A stretch of 64,000 nucleotides of DNA from Todiramphus chloris collaris (GCA_025345505.1 JANVCC010000018.1:36809166-36873165); one strand, 5' to 3'; positions 12,761 through 24,619 are shown, numbered from the stretch's first letter. Notes: generated from the letters alone by a model not told the origin. A program made the numbers and translations.

Positions 12761-12860
12761 NNNNNNNNNNNNNNNNNNNNNNNNNNNNNNNNNNNNNNNN
12801 NNNNNNNNNNNNNNNNNNNNNNNNNNNNNNNNNNNNNNNNNNNNNNNNNNNNNNNNNNNN
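12761..12860. other. Assembly gap, 100 N
   Basis: Exactly 100 N, the conventional placeholder for a gap of unknown size. Left flank: A-run preceded by G-rich low-complexity sequence. Right flank: GGGGAGGGAGGGGG. Both contig ends are low-complexity, so the true sequence between them is probably a G-rich repeat. Any ORF drawn across it is meaningless. Confidence 0.98.
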
Positions 12861-13947
12861 GGGGAGGGAGGGGGAAGTGCATATTAAAATTTACCAGTAG
12901 AAATTGAAAACAAACAGCAAATAATAAATCAGATTAGGGAAAAAAAAAAGTCAGTCTGTCTGCAGATAATTCACAAGTGAAAAAAGTTCATTACAAATGA
13001 CTTGCCCTGCTGCAAATTTTTAGTAGCATGTGTGTACAGTACATCATAAAACTTCTACCCTTGACATATTTTAAGAGAATGCCATTACTGACTGGAACTT
13101 CAGTTGGCAGCTGGAATATTGCCAGAAAAAGACTCTGAGTCTGTATCACATAGGGGGATTTCAGAAATTTCAGAGGGTGGGAGGATTTACAACTCCTTTC
13201 CCCAGAACAAAGGGGGTTTAAGAAAAAAGCACCCCAAAGGTTCACAATCAGCCCCAAAGTTAGTGTCTAGATTGGAAAAAAAATATTACAGAAAAAAAAA
13301 AAAAAAAACCTCTTAAACCATAACTCAGGAGCACACAAAAATATAAGACTTAGTAATTAAAAATGGGGAAAATATGAAAACTTTTATCTTAGTGGTAATT
13401 GTGTTTTTTCCCTACTGCAAAATGAACATTTTCAGGAAAACATCCATGCTGTGCATTATCTCCCAGGGTTTTTTATGTGAAAGAACTTAGATTTTCAAAC
13501 GTATGTACTGGCATAAAGCAATGTCTTCCTGCGAGATTTATCACCGGTCTTTTCCCGTGTTTCTTTCTATGTAGAGTAGTCGAAGGATTTTGTTTACACA
13601 TGCAGAAGTTTCTTTATTCCTCTTTTTGCCTCATTTAATTTTTCTTTCCAGGTAGCTAGATTAACTAATACGTATTCCAGGACTATTTTTGCTGTCTCTG
13701 CTCTATGCCTATAGATAAGTCTCTGGGCAAACTTTTCCTTTCCAGGCTTTCCTGACCTCTTCCTTGTACTTTTCCCCGCCACTGTATCAGGCCTACCAGA
13801 AGGGATGAAAGTTGTCTGGGCAGTATCTTTTAAGCAGCCAAGAAATGTCTATGGTAACTGGTCTCCATTTACCGCAACCATGTGTGCATGTGCACAGTAT
13901 ACAGTTGTGGTTTTTCCGAGCGGATTGTGGTATGGTTTTATAGGCTG
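12861..13947. other. Unassigned non-coding sequence
   Basis: No gene recognised. It contains A-runs at about 12940-12949 and 13291-13308. ORFs are under 90 codons with no recognisable similarity. Confidence 0.45.
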
Positions 13948-14051
13948 CTCAAGATGTCTGGATGTGAGTGTACCTATCGATGCAGAAGTGTATAGACCTC
14001 AAGATGCCTGTTTGGATGTGAGCGTATCTATTGATGCAGAAGTGTATAGAC
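13948..14051. repeat. Tandem duplication, about 50-bp unit, two copies
   Basis: Unit 1 is 13948-13997 (50 bp) and unit 2 is 13998-14051 (54 bp). Both begin CTCAAGATG, contain GATGTGAG and end GATGCAGAAGTGTATAGAC. Unit 2 carries a 4-base insertion (TTTG) and a handful of substitutions. The flanking sequence is not repeated. This is a simple local duplication of moderate age; I see no function. Confidence 0.9.
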
Positions 14052-14139
14052 AAGTACCCTAGAAAATATTTGTGTATTATTTACTGTAACATCCTGAAAT
14101 TAAGCTTCCTTAAAAAAACAGCAAGCACATCAGTGTACA

Positions 14140-14470
14140 AATCCCTCCTGCTATTTTTTCCCTTTTCTGGTTTTTCTTGTCTCAAGGGATTATTTTATTC
14201 TGCTGATCTTTTCCCCCCCCAGCTCTGAGCCTTGGGTTTTTTAATTCTTTCTTCCCTTTACACTCTTTTCTTATGCTCTCTTTTCTTCCATTTTGATAAA
14301 ATTGCTTCCTCTCCTTTCTCTTTTGCTATTCTCCCCTTTGATCTCTGCCTTTTCCCCCACCCTATAATTTTTCCTTTGCTCCCTTTAATGTTCAACTTTC
14401 CTATTTTCAGTTCCTTATGTATTCATCTCTTCCCTACTAGTCCTGCATCTACTCCTTTCCATACAACAGC
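14140..14470 (+). repeat. Pyrimidine-rich tract
   Basis: About 330 bases in which the plus strand is dominated by C and T, with repeated TTTTCC, CTCTTTTC and TTCCCT words and a C8 run near 14213-14220. The 82-codon 'hydrophobic' ORF inside (14232-14480) is merely what such a tract encodes. It could be a degraded microsatellite or, if transcribed, a long polypyrimidine region. Confidence 0.7.
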
Positions 14471-16019
14471 TGACTGCTGAGGTATATCTTCTTCACATGG
14501 ACACACTATTTCCTCCCTTCCTTGAGATGTATGCTTAACCTGCATCTAGGTGCTCACGTTGTTGGTGAGAACACTTATTTTTGTAATGTTTTAGGAGAAC
14601 AGTAATGATGTGGTTTGGGCTTCGGGCTTTGTTATTTTGCAGTCGGTGTGATGCAAAATGCTTAGATTTAAACCACTCTCTACCTCTGTGAAAATGCTTC
14701 TCTATGGGATACTTTAACAGCATTAACTACAGACAACAGTAATAAACTGTTAGGGACAAAATGATTGCTGCATGTTTCTGTAATGATGATTTGTGCATTG
14801 TTTTCTGCTTTAACATTTGATGCATTATTGACTTCACTATTTGGAAATGATCATAGAAGGAGATTCACAGTACTATTTCTCTTTGAAATGCTGAATTTCA
14901 CTGATGTGAAGACATTCCACAGATGAATACTGGTTTTGGTAAAGCTGCTGATTTCCCATTATCCAGGATGGATCTTATGATCATGCCCAGACAAGGACAT
15001 TTAAGTAATTATTTTTAAAACCTGAGTTTTTCAAACTGAAAACTATAATTTTGACATGTTTCATTTTTACAAAAGTCTTTGATGGTTTCATTTATATTCC
15101 AGTGTAGTTCTGGATTTTTGTATATATACACACTGACAAAAAAAAAATCACTTCAGTCCAGAAGTAAAACTAACTAAGCATGCATGCTGATTATATGGCT
15201 TCTTGGCTGTACCAAGCCATAGACACTAGTTCTTCAGGAAAAATTCTGGGTGCCATTCCTGGGAACATGCATTGATGTCTAAGTAAATCACCTACAACAT
15301 TGTCCATTTAAAAGTTTGTCAAAAACTTGCAAACAGATGATCTGACAGTTTCTTAACGTAGCTTCTAGACAGTAGATTATCTTTGATTTCAGTACACTTA
15401 AGGTAATATCAGATCAATGAATTCCCTGGAAACAGTTACCAGGAAAGTCAGTCCAGTGCAGGCAGGTTTGCTCTGATCCTCTTGGCAGGGAAGACAGACG
15501 GGCTCAGAAGAGCAAACAGCCGAGCTTTGGCTTACTGCAGTAAAACACCTAAAGCTCTTCCACCCCAGAGGAAAGATGAATGTCCCTGAGAGTCCAGTGG
15601 CTGCAGGAAGAGCGCTGCAACTATTCAAAATGAGAATTTAGCTCCAAGGAGCTGATTCTGCAAACACTTTAGCACATGTACAGTTTTCCTTTACAAGAAA
15701 CCTCAAAGAGCCGGGAAGTGTTGCTTCATGCAAGTCAAGGCAGTCATATGGCAAAGTGTTTACGGGATTTGGATCTAAATTTTGAAACCATTTCAGGACC
15801 CATATAAACAGGCGCTAGATAATCGTAAACCCCTCTTGTTTTCCAGCAGGAAAAAAATGTACATAACAATGTTGCACTGCAGTTGAATCCACTGCCTGTG
15901 TTATCTACCCAGGCAAAAAAAGGAGGCAAACAAAGAAGGAGCTGAAGGAATTGTGAAATATTGCTTATGAATTTAGCTCGGCCTTTTGATAACTATTAGT
16001 GCATAGGATAAGGTGACTA
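14471..16019. other. Unassigned non-coding sequence
   Basis: No gene or named repeat recognised. ORFs are under 80 codons. An A-run of nine lies at 15138-15147. Confidence 0.45.
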
Positions 16020-16529
16020 TCCTTGAAGTTGTCAACACAATTAGTTTGGGAACTTTTAATCAAGAATAGGCTGTCCTTGGAGAAGAAGCATCCTGGAAAA
16101 CATATAAACCATACGGACTTAGAGATTATATTGTTTTTATGTAGTTTTGTAATGTCAGCTAAACAATAATTAGTGCTATCCTGAAGTGAACAAGCCTCAT
16201 TATAAGACTAAAAAACATGCCCATGGATCAAAAAGACCCTTACCTCGACGAGGACTCTGGGCATGTGTAGGAATAGAAGTATGGAGTCAGAAGTATTATA
16301 ATTCTATGTAAATTACTAACCAATCATCGTTAAAAAGGTGGGCTTGGAAATGACTAACTTTGCAAGTTTTGTGTATAAATATAGCACAAAGAGTCTGTTT
16401 GGTCTGCTTGATTTGTGGGAAACCACTGAGCTTGCTCAACTCTGAAATAAATAAGCAATGTCTCTCCTGAGTGTAGGAGAATTTGACTTATTGCACACCA
16501 GACAATGAATCTGCTTTTTCCGGACAACA
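16020..16529 (+). mobile_element. Endogenous retrovirus LTR (fossil), plus strand
   Basis: The right half has the architecture of a retroviral LTR promoter and polyadenylation unit in the correct order and spacing: a CCAAT box (16320-16324), a TATA box TATAAAT (16374-16380), then AATAAA (16446-16451), followed by a U5-like segment ending in CA near 16529. The left boundary is uncertain and lies somewhere between about 16020 and 16180. I found no second LTR or pol-like sequence nearby, so it is best read as a solo LTR. I also found no convincing target-site duplication. The family is not assigned. Alternative: a non-viral promoter-like stretch, less likely given the full signal set. Confidence 0.55.
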
Positions 16530-18907
16530 CCTGGACACCCCTAGGGGAGTTTGGTTTCTGTTCCTATGTTTGAGACTGGGGGATGCCATGCAGTCCTGGG
16601 GTGCAGGAGAGCCATGGGATCATGCATGGCACAGGAGAAGTCCCTGTCCCCTCCCTTGGCAGCCTGTGCTCATCTCCAGAAGTTCCTTAAGAAAATGTCA
16701 AGCTGGATCAGCCTTTTCTAAGACAAGCAGGGGAATAGAAAGCTTAGCTCATGAAGAGGGTTGGGAAGAGCTTGAGCTGTTTAGGGGAGTGAAGAAATGG
16801 GAATATGGAGCTGATGTCTGTTATCAGCAAAGGGAAAGGTTTACGATCACAGGGATTGCGAGGACAGTTACACCGGGCTGGGCTGCCACTCAGGTCAGGC
16901 AAAATGGCACAGAGAGAGAAGAAATGCAGGCAGCAACTAGTTTCTTTCATTTGCAGTAATTGCAAAGGGCCTAATAAGGTTGCCTACTTGCATATATCCC
17001 ATGTAAGGCAACTCTCCCTGGATAATTGTAAAGGTGAAAGCAAACATAAGGACAATTAGCTTTTCTCCATTTTGTGTTGAACTTTGCAAGCATTTGGATG
17101 CTTTTTGGCATTTTGGGTGCTCAGCAGCATTTAGTCAGGAAAAGCAGGTGAGCTTTCAGGTGGCTCACCCCAGAAGGTGTACTTCGGTCTGCTTGCTTTA
17201 GGACACAGCAACTTTTTAAAGCTCTCCTGAGACAATTTACTTCTGCCTTGACTTTATATGCATGTCGTTTCATCATCTGAGGCCTCATTTCATGCATACG
17301 TTTATAATATGGGTTTCATTTCAATAAGCTGGGAAAGCAATAAATTTAAAGCTGACTAACAGTTGTTTTATGTGGCTGCCAACCTGCCAAGTAGCATTCT
17401 TAATTATTGCCAGGAAACTAAGTGTTTTGCAGCCATGTGTTTTACATTTGAGTGTAGTATGTCTTGTCAGCCCTCTCTGCTGGACTGACGAATAGGCCAG
17501 CAACTTTTGTACACAGAGAGGCCTGCGATGGTGGGTGGTTCCTTTGTCATCAGGTAGGGATATCAACAACAGCATGGTGGACAGGAATATCTCAAATGGT
17601 CCCCCTCTCCAAAAACACACTGTCACGGAAAAGCTGGAGGAAGTTAAACCTGATCCCAAAACCATAGTATTTTTTTTCTATTTAAGACTGTAGGGCAACT
17701 GTTTGTTAAAGTTGTCAGCAAAGACAAAGCATAAACATATTATAAATTATTTCTTTTAGAATAAGATGGATGACTGTTTTGTTCCTTCTGTGCAGGACAA
17801 AGTGAGATGCTGCTACGAGAAACTCTCCTTTTCTCTTCCACAGACAAAATTCATTACTATTGCACCAAAACAATCATTGGTTGCATGGCTTGTTTTCTGC
17901 AGTCTGTGTTTAAACTTTAAGATGCTGTCCCACACTTTGGAAATCAACCAGTAAAAGGACGACAGAAAATTAATACTAAAAAAGGAAACTGACCTAAAAA
18001 TATTTGTTGCATGTATTCTGCTCTCCAGAATGCTTTGAAGTCTGAAGAGAAATTCGACTAAGTTAAGAGTGCCTTCAGGCCCTTAATTTGCACAACCAAC
18101 TCTCATTTTGCTGATCATCATTATTGACCCTAGAAGAATTCTAAAAGTCATATTTACTTGCTGATAATGTAAGTCTTGAGCAATTTTTCTAAAAAGGAAT
18201 AAACATAAACACATTGTTAAAAAGCAAGTTTTTTGTGTTTGGCTCATTTTTGTCTTTAATAAATTACATGAATGAGACAAATCCCAATTACAGAAAATCT
18301 CATCTCATGAGTATCTTGGGCAATGCTGCAGGATATTTTTCCCTCTGCACACACGCACCTAATTTTACAATGGTTCCCATTTTTCTCTAGTGTTGCAGAA
18401 AAGTCTAATAGGGTTTACTGCTGCTTTTTTTTTCCCCCTTCAAGTAATTTTGTTGTTTTGTTAAGGAGGAATTAACTAGTGAATCATTATTCCCACTTTG
18501 GCATGTGAAAATATGGAGTATGCTTTTATCCATCTCCCAAGAGTACACATTGGCATCATAGCAGAGGATGTGGAAGAAGTGTTTTTCAAAGAAGCAGATG
18601 TAACAGCTTCAGGAGGATCTGTACTGGTGCATTTTGCTGAGGGATTCCTACTAGCCATTTCCTGATTAACCAAACAGTCCCTGTGTGCTTTTCACAGGTG
18701 AGGCCAGCCTTTTTGAAATAAAAATCTCTAAAGAAAATTTATCATTAAAGGTCATGTGGCATTTCCATTTATTATTGCAGTTTCTATCTCCTTCTGTTTC
18801 TTCCCAAGTAAATCCATTTCTCCTGAAGTTTCACATGATATTACATATCTCAGGGCAACATTTTTCCAAGGAGATTGTGGGTGTGGGCAGATACTGAACA
18901 TTAATGG
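16530..18907. other. Unassigned non-coding sequence
   Basis: No gene recognised. The 158-codon ORF at 16483-16959 begins inside the LTR and runs into its flank with no recognisable domain. Others are under 115 codons. Nothing like retroviral gag or pol follows the LTR. Confidence 0.45.
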
Positions 18908-18977
18908 CATAAAATTCTCTTCCCACTAAAGTCAACAGCAAACTCCCACTGACTTCAGTGAGGCCAAATCAATTCAC
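18908..18977. repeat. Foldback interspersed repeat, copy 2 (diverged)
   Basis: Aligned to the reverse complement of the 5685-5752 repeat, this segment matches over its whole length: AAAATTCT at the left, AAAGTCAA, the spacer GCAAA, then CTCCCACTGACTTCAG, GGCCA and AATTCAC at the right. By eye roughly 50 of 68-70 positions agree. Its own arms are no longer a good palindrome. It is inserted in unrelated flanking sequence, so this is a dispersed family, not a local duplication. Confidence 0.6.
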
Positions 18978-21900
18978 AGGACTTTAAGATTTACCTTGAC
19001 ATTCCTTAAAAAATCTGAGATCGTTGTTTTTGAGGTCAATCAACTCTCCAAGTCACAGCCTACTCATCTCAGGTTTGTTCAGGGCACTTTGCAGAAAGAT
19101 TCTCCAAGAAGTGCAGACACCAGAGGACGTGGGAAGGCAATGAAGCAAGGTCAGAGGCTGTAGGTCACCAATGAGGCTGTTAGTGGCCAGAGGCAGCTGC
19201 ACACAGGACCCAATTACCATCACATGTGGAAAGGAAAAAAATGGCCTCTTTTTTCTGATCAGCATGATGCAATCTGAGTTTAGTTTTCACTCTGTTGGCC
19301 TAACTCTGCTGCTACTATTTATATCACTATTCAAACCTGAGATTGTGTGAAAATACCTCCTTAACCTTTTAAAACCGACACCTGGTTTTCTATATGACTA
19401 TTTCCCCTCTGCTCCAGGGTCGCTTACACAGAATTGCTAGCTGTGACCTCTACAGATTTGGCCACTGTAAGTGAACTGCTGCCAGGGTGAGAGATTGCTT
19501 CACTCACTAAGTCAAAGGGATATACAAAAAATAGGTAAAATTTGACATCGAACAAGAGGATGCTGATCATACTTTGAAGGCATGGACTAATGATGAGTCT
19601 GGAAACTGCAGAGTCAGCTCTGTGTAACCCAAAGCCATTTAAATATGCTCTGAATGACCAAGTCACTGAACACACTGCTGGCATGGGCCTTTCTCCACTC
19701 TTACATTTAAGGAGAATCATTCAATGAGCTCAAGGCATCCAAAGAAGGAAGACAGAAGACAGGTCCTATGCTGCTGTCTGCTGCCTGAAGGCAAACTAGT
19801 TGCCCCAGTGACCACCATAGAGAGACTCTTTACAGGGAGCAGAGGGATTGAATTCTTCCCTGAGCACCACTTATCTTGGTATCTCAGAGCTAAACCAGAT
19901 TATAACAAAGCAAACAGAAAAAGCCATATCCACTTGTATAAAAAAAGCATATCTAAAATTATTCCCATGTGTGAGGTGCTGCTGCATGACACTAAGTGCA
20001 GCAGCCAAACCAGTAACATTTAAATCCTCCGGATCCCCATAAAAATGCACAGTACACAAATACACAGTAAATTAAATGAGTGAATTAGAAACAGAGATAA
20101 GTGAAGGACTGTGCTGCTCTGTGTTCAATATCATTGCCAAAGTGCTGAGTTTTTTTGCCACTTTCAGATAAAGAAGATTTTTACACATTTTTCCCAGTAA
20201 AATTTTTGGCAACTTCTGACTACCTTCTTCTGTCTTGCTACGTCACTAACAGCTCAGGCTCTTCACTACAGTTGTATGTCCCCTGGCTAACTTCCCAATG
20301 AAATGTAGACATTAATTTGTTTTAAAAGTTTAATTTTTACTACCACTTCTCACAGAGAAATCCCTCTGGCCTCAGTGGTGTGTAGGTGAAATTCACTGTC
20401 AGGGAAATCTCTTGACGGCATGCTCATTGACCTAGGCTTTACAACCACAGAAGGCAGAAAAGAGTCTGGCAGAAGCACACCTGAGCACTCTGAGCTCAGC
20501 TCCACTGTTCTCTCCCACCAATGACTGCAGAACAGAATTTAGGTAGAACAGAATTTAATAAAATGCCTTATTATATTCCAAGTTATTCCAGATTGGATTG
20601 TCAAAGATGTTGTTAAAAAAGCTAATTTCTTACTTTTTCACTTTTTTTTTTTTCCCCCCAGTATCTGAGACTATGTTTTTCTCTAAAAAGTGGACAGATA
20701 TCTGACAGAGGAATCCAGATGAGAGATGAGAGAACAAGCACAGGCCACTGAGGATACTGACACTGCAAACCTGTGCTGCCCCTGAGCATCACCAGGCCTT
20801 GCTGGGCCAGATCCCTCGAAGGAGAACATCATGAACCATATAGTAAAAGCAAATGTAAACGTACCTCACAAGCGTACCTGTAAGGAAACAGGATGTACCT
20901 TTAAGGCAGTTACTTTTTCTCATGGTTCTGCCTAAACATTTATTTAACAGTTGTGTGATTGAGTTACGGGTGTAAATTCTCACAACTGAAAGTAAAGATT
21001 AATTCCAAAACCATGTCTCTATCTGTCCCTGGCTTCTCCCTTCCCTTTCCTTGGTTTTTCCATGTTCCATTGCATGTTCACCAGGGACTGGACTGTAACC
21101 ATGCCCACACTGCCTTGTAACCTTATCTTTCCTCCCACCCTTTGAAAATAGCAACAGGAGAGGTGAAAGCCTTCAAAAACAACACAGAAAAAAGCAGGAG
21201 AGGATATTTGAAGGAAGAATCCGCTCCCCTGTGGAGAGGGGGAACTGACGTGCCTGTGATGTGGCTTTCAACATGTCAGTGCCACAAGAGCACTAGACAG
21301 ATCTCTGCCGTGTTGCAGTCCTCACGTAGTGAAGGCAAGCTTGTTTTTAATAGACAACATATTGGGAATATACCCCCGATTAAATCTCTCTGTTCTCTTT
21401 CCTTTTCCCTTCCCCTGTGGCTACCTTGCGATCAGTTTGGCAAATCTTAAGGGTTACGGATGAAACATTAGCATAAACAAAAATACGGCACGTTAGCCTT
21501 GCAGGCTGCTTTGAAGATAAAGACGAACTTTAAATTCCACAATCCTAAGGGCTCTTGTCGCCTTGAAATCTGATTTCAAAGCTCAACACCACTGAAATGT
21601 CTTGTTGAGAGTGATGACAGCAGGCAGTGAAGTGTACACTGTATTGTCACCACCTGTGATTGGTGGCAAAGTGCATACTTTGGCTACCACATACTGACTC
21701 CCTAGCTGTGGGCTGCCTGTAATAATGCAAACAATAACTGCTGGCTAATTTCAGTCCTGTAAATGTGGTGATGAAGTATTACATAAACTCAGAAACCATG
21801 AGAGTTAAGTGGATGGAGTCCATTTTCACTGTTTTCAAGGGGCACAGGGAACATTTACTGTGTCAAAGCCTATGGGAGAGACAGAGGTGAACATGTTCTG

Positions 21901-22361
21901 CCAAAAAAGAAAAGTCAGCAATTAAGGAAAAACCAAGATGCCACGAGGCTTTAAACACTACTGGTTCCCTCAAGGAGGAGCTGTATCTGTGACACTATCC
22001 CCAGGACCCTGCCCTTGGGCTGCACAGTACCCTGCAGGACACAAGAAACCCCACAACAAGAGAGTGCTCACTGGGACACCAGCCCTGTTGCCCATGTGGG
22101 AGGTATATCCCTTATCGTGAAAAGCATTTCATCTTAGATGGAAACAGATGATGGCGGGACAGGAGGACACAGAGATGCTCAAGGCCTATTTTGCTGCTGC
22201 ACCTCCACTGCTTAGTTCTCAGAGAGCAACGGAGATGGCCATGGGAAAGCAGGTACTGACAAGATTCAGCATCACTGACTGTGAAGATGTGACTGAGTCT
22301 AGACTGCTGTTGTCTCTGCAGTAGGTTCCCCATCAAGTCCTGGGGACCCAGCTTGTCTAGG
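18978..22361. other. Unassigned non-coding sequence
   Basis: No gene or named repeat recognised. ORFs are under 105 codons. A T-run of about 12 lies near 20642-20653. The last 250 bases (about 22110-22361) lie where the internal region of the minus-strand LTR element at 22362 would begin. I cannot show that they are retroviral. Confidence 0.4.
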
Positions 22362-23155
22362 TGTTATGGTTTAGGGTCAGGGCAGCCCTCTAGACCTATA
22401 CCAGATGCTCTCTGTTAACACTCCCTCCCTCCCCAAAGGGGAATAGAAAGGGAATAAGGGAGAGAGGCTTATCCATTAGAGAAGGAAACTAGAACAGCTT
22501 TAATGAAAATGGAAATAATAACAATAAATGTGGAACATATACAAATATATATAAAATCAGTATCGAACACAATGCCTCCCAAAGGTAATTACAACACCAT
22601 CACCACAGATGTTGTGGAGGAGGCACTGGGAGAGTCCCAGACTGGGCCCAGCAGCAGATGGGAACTGTGTTCAGGATCTGGATTCTGGTACTGTATTCAG
22701 GAACACACAGGTGGGGATTGAAGACAGAATGGACATAGGCCTCCTCAAATGCCAGCTATTGAAGAAACGAGGAACAAGCCCAAAGAGGACCAGAACCAAG
22801 CTGAGCAGCAAAGCAGGACCCTCATGATCCTTCAGCTTTATACCAAATAATATGTCAATGGGATGAAATCCCTTCTTGGTCAGTTCGAGGTCACATGCCC
22901 TCTCTGCTCCTCCCTGCAGGTGCAGCCTTTTACTCTCTGCATCCCCCAACATGGTACGTAAGATCCAGTGGTGGCCTTGGTCTGCACACCAATCCTTGGT
23001 ACTGACTCTAACCATGGGGTGTTATCACAGCTAGAAGCAGACACTGTCTGTGAAAACATGCCGCTAACTTCAGACAGTGCAGTTACTTAGAAGAACTGAG
23101 ATGAAAAGTAAAATCACTGAACAGAATTACTTCTGTTCTTGCTCAAACTGGGACA
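22362..23155 (-). mobile_element. Endogenous retrovirus LTR (fossil), minus strand
   Basis: Read on the minus strand, the unit starts at 23155 with TGTCCCAG and ends at 22362 in an AACA. It carries TATAAA (plus 22837-22842) and ATTAAA (plus 22499-22504) in promoter-to-polyA order. The segment around 22859-22925 (AAATCCCTTCTTGGTCAG, then a CTGCTCCTCCCTGCAG block) is characteristic of a widespread bird ERV LTR type. Length is about 794 bp. No target-site duplication is evident, so one end may be lost or rearranged. No internal genes are recognisable on either side. The class (ERV-L versus ERV-K) is not settled. It looks old. Confidence 0.65.
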
Positions 23156-23181
23156 GAGGGCAGCTGGGGCATTCATATGGT

Positions 23182-23600
23182 TAGAATCATAGAATAATCT
23201 TGGTTGGAAAAAGCTTTCAAGTCCAACCATTAACCTAACACTGCCAAGCCCAACACTAAACCATGTCCCTAAGCACATCAACTACATGTCTTTTAAATAC
23301 CTCCAGGGAGGGTGACTCCACCACTTCCCTGGGCAGCATGTTCCAATGCATGACAACACTTTCAGTGAAGAAGATTTTCCTAATGTCCAACGTAAATCTC
23401 ACCTGACACAGCTTGAGGCCATTTTCTCTTGTTCTATCACCTGTCACTTGGGAGAGGAGACCAACCCCCACCTCACTACAACCTCCTTTCAGGTAATTGT
23501 GGAGAGTGACAAGGTCTTCTCTGACCCTCCTTTTCTCCAGGATAAACAACCGCAGCTCTGTCAGCCTCTCCTCATAAGACTTATTCTCTAGACACCACTC
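23182..23600 (-). mobile_element. CR1 LINE, 5'-truncated 3' end, minus strand
   Basis: On the plus strand the copy opens with the reverse complement of the CR1 3' terminus (TAGAATCATAGAAT, then TTGGTTGGAAAAAG and GTCCAACCA). It continues with the antisense of the ORF2 C-terminus. The minus-strand ORF 23256-23549 encodes the familiar CR1 end, with [45 protein letters not shown] and a stop. The copy stops at about 23600. It begins only about 26 bases after the neighbouring LTR. A 5'-truncated dead copy. Confidence 0.9.
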
Positions 23601-24178
23601 TTAGTGAATTGACTGCCTATCTCCTCTCCAACAGGTGACATGAGATTTTTCCACTGATTTCAAGAGAAAAAGGATTTTGCCCTTTCATTTACCTCTCTGT
23701 AAATGAATACTAATTACGCAGAAGCTTAAGTGATCTTTAGCTGATTAACTCCTTGGAGATTTCCTGAAAGAATATTCCCTGGAAGACAGGACAAATGTTT
23801 GACTCAGTTTTAGGAGAAAATCCAAGAGCCAGTGCAGAAAAGAGAAAACCTGCTGGTGGATAAGCAGTCCAGGCTATCACTTTTGACAAGACTGGGACAA
23901 CAAGGAGCTGAGAATGACACAATGAGGCTAATGGATATCAGTCCATTGAATAGTGATCGCTGACCTCTTGCTGATGAAATAACTTGAACTCATATCTATC
24001 ATCAAGAGTATGCAAGTTACCTAGGCCTAAATGAGAGAACACCCACACCATAGCTACCATTATAACTAAATATTTTTCTTCCAGTATTAAGAGAGTTACT
24101 GTTTCTCAGGAATTGTTAGCTCTGACATAAGATGCCAATGGAAATGCCATGCTTCCTCCACATTTATTCTTCCCATAG
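23601..24178. other. Unassigned sequence between two retroelements
   Basis: No gene or repeat assigned. A segment near 23650-23690 (CACTGATTTC then AGGATTTTGCCC) vaguely resembles half of the foldback repeat family at 5685, but too weakly to call. Confidence 0.4.
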
Positions 24179-24619
24179 ATATGCGTCATGGCTTAGACCC
24201 AGCCGTGAGCTGAACACCGTATGGCTGATTGCTCACACACACACCACCCCCGAACTCCTCCTGGTGGGATAGGAAGGAAATTAGGGACAAAATGGCAAAA
24301 CTCCATGGGTTGAGATAAGAAGAATTTAATAGAACAATGCAAGATAAGAAGAAACAACAGTAATATCAATAATACTGATGAAACAACATGTAAAGTGAGT
24401 GATACAGAATGAACTGACAGACTAAAGCTACACCAACCAACAGTGATGTGCCAGAAAACACATCCCTGCCCAGCCTGGCCCCTGCCCTTATTTAGCAGGC
24501 ATCACATCAGTATGGTATCAAATATCCCATTGGCTGGTTTGGTTGCCTGTCCTGACTGTGGCCCCCTCCCAGCTTCTGATGAAAATTAACCCTATCCTAG
24601 ACAAACCCAGGACAATATG
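24179..24619 (-). mobile_element. ERV-L-type solo LTR with 5-bp target duplication (fossil)
   Basis: The LTR proper is 24184-24614 (431 bp), flanked by the identical pentamer ATATG at 24179-24183 and 24615-24619. A 5-bp duplication is what ERV-L integrases are known to leave. Read on the minus strand it opens TGTCCTGGGTTT, followed by a GATAGGGTTAATTTTC block, a GAAGCTGGGAGGGGGC block, a TATA-like AAATAAGG (plus near 24487-24494), ATTAAA (plus 24325-24330) and TTATCTCAACCCATGG. This is the standard order of the abundant bird ERV-L LTR family. It is shorter than the usual copies I recall, so an internal segment is probably missing. Absence of internal genes plus intact flanking duplication indicates recombination between two LTRs of a former provirus. 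Confidence 0.9.

Noticed and set aside
12700-12907. Short ORFs drawn across the N gap
   Set aside because: They consist mostly of unknown residues and flanking low-complexity G/A runs.
14232-14480. 82-codon hydrophobic frame resembling a membrane protein
   Set aside because: The hydrophobicity is produced by the pyrimidine-rich tract (Leu/Phe/Ser/Pro codons), not by a gene.
16530-16560. Possible retroviral primer-binding site just after the LTR
   Set aside because: A TGG occurs two bases after the presumed end, but the following bases do not clearly match any tRNA 3' end that I know.
22110-22361. Possible retroviral internal sequence beside the minus-strand LTR
   Set aside because: Position is suggestive but no family motif is recognisable, so it was not called.
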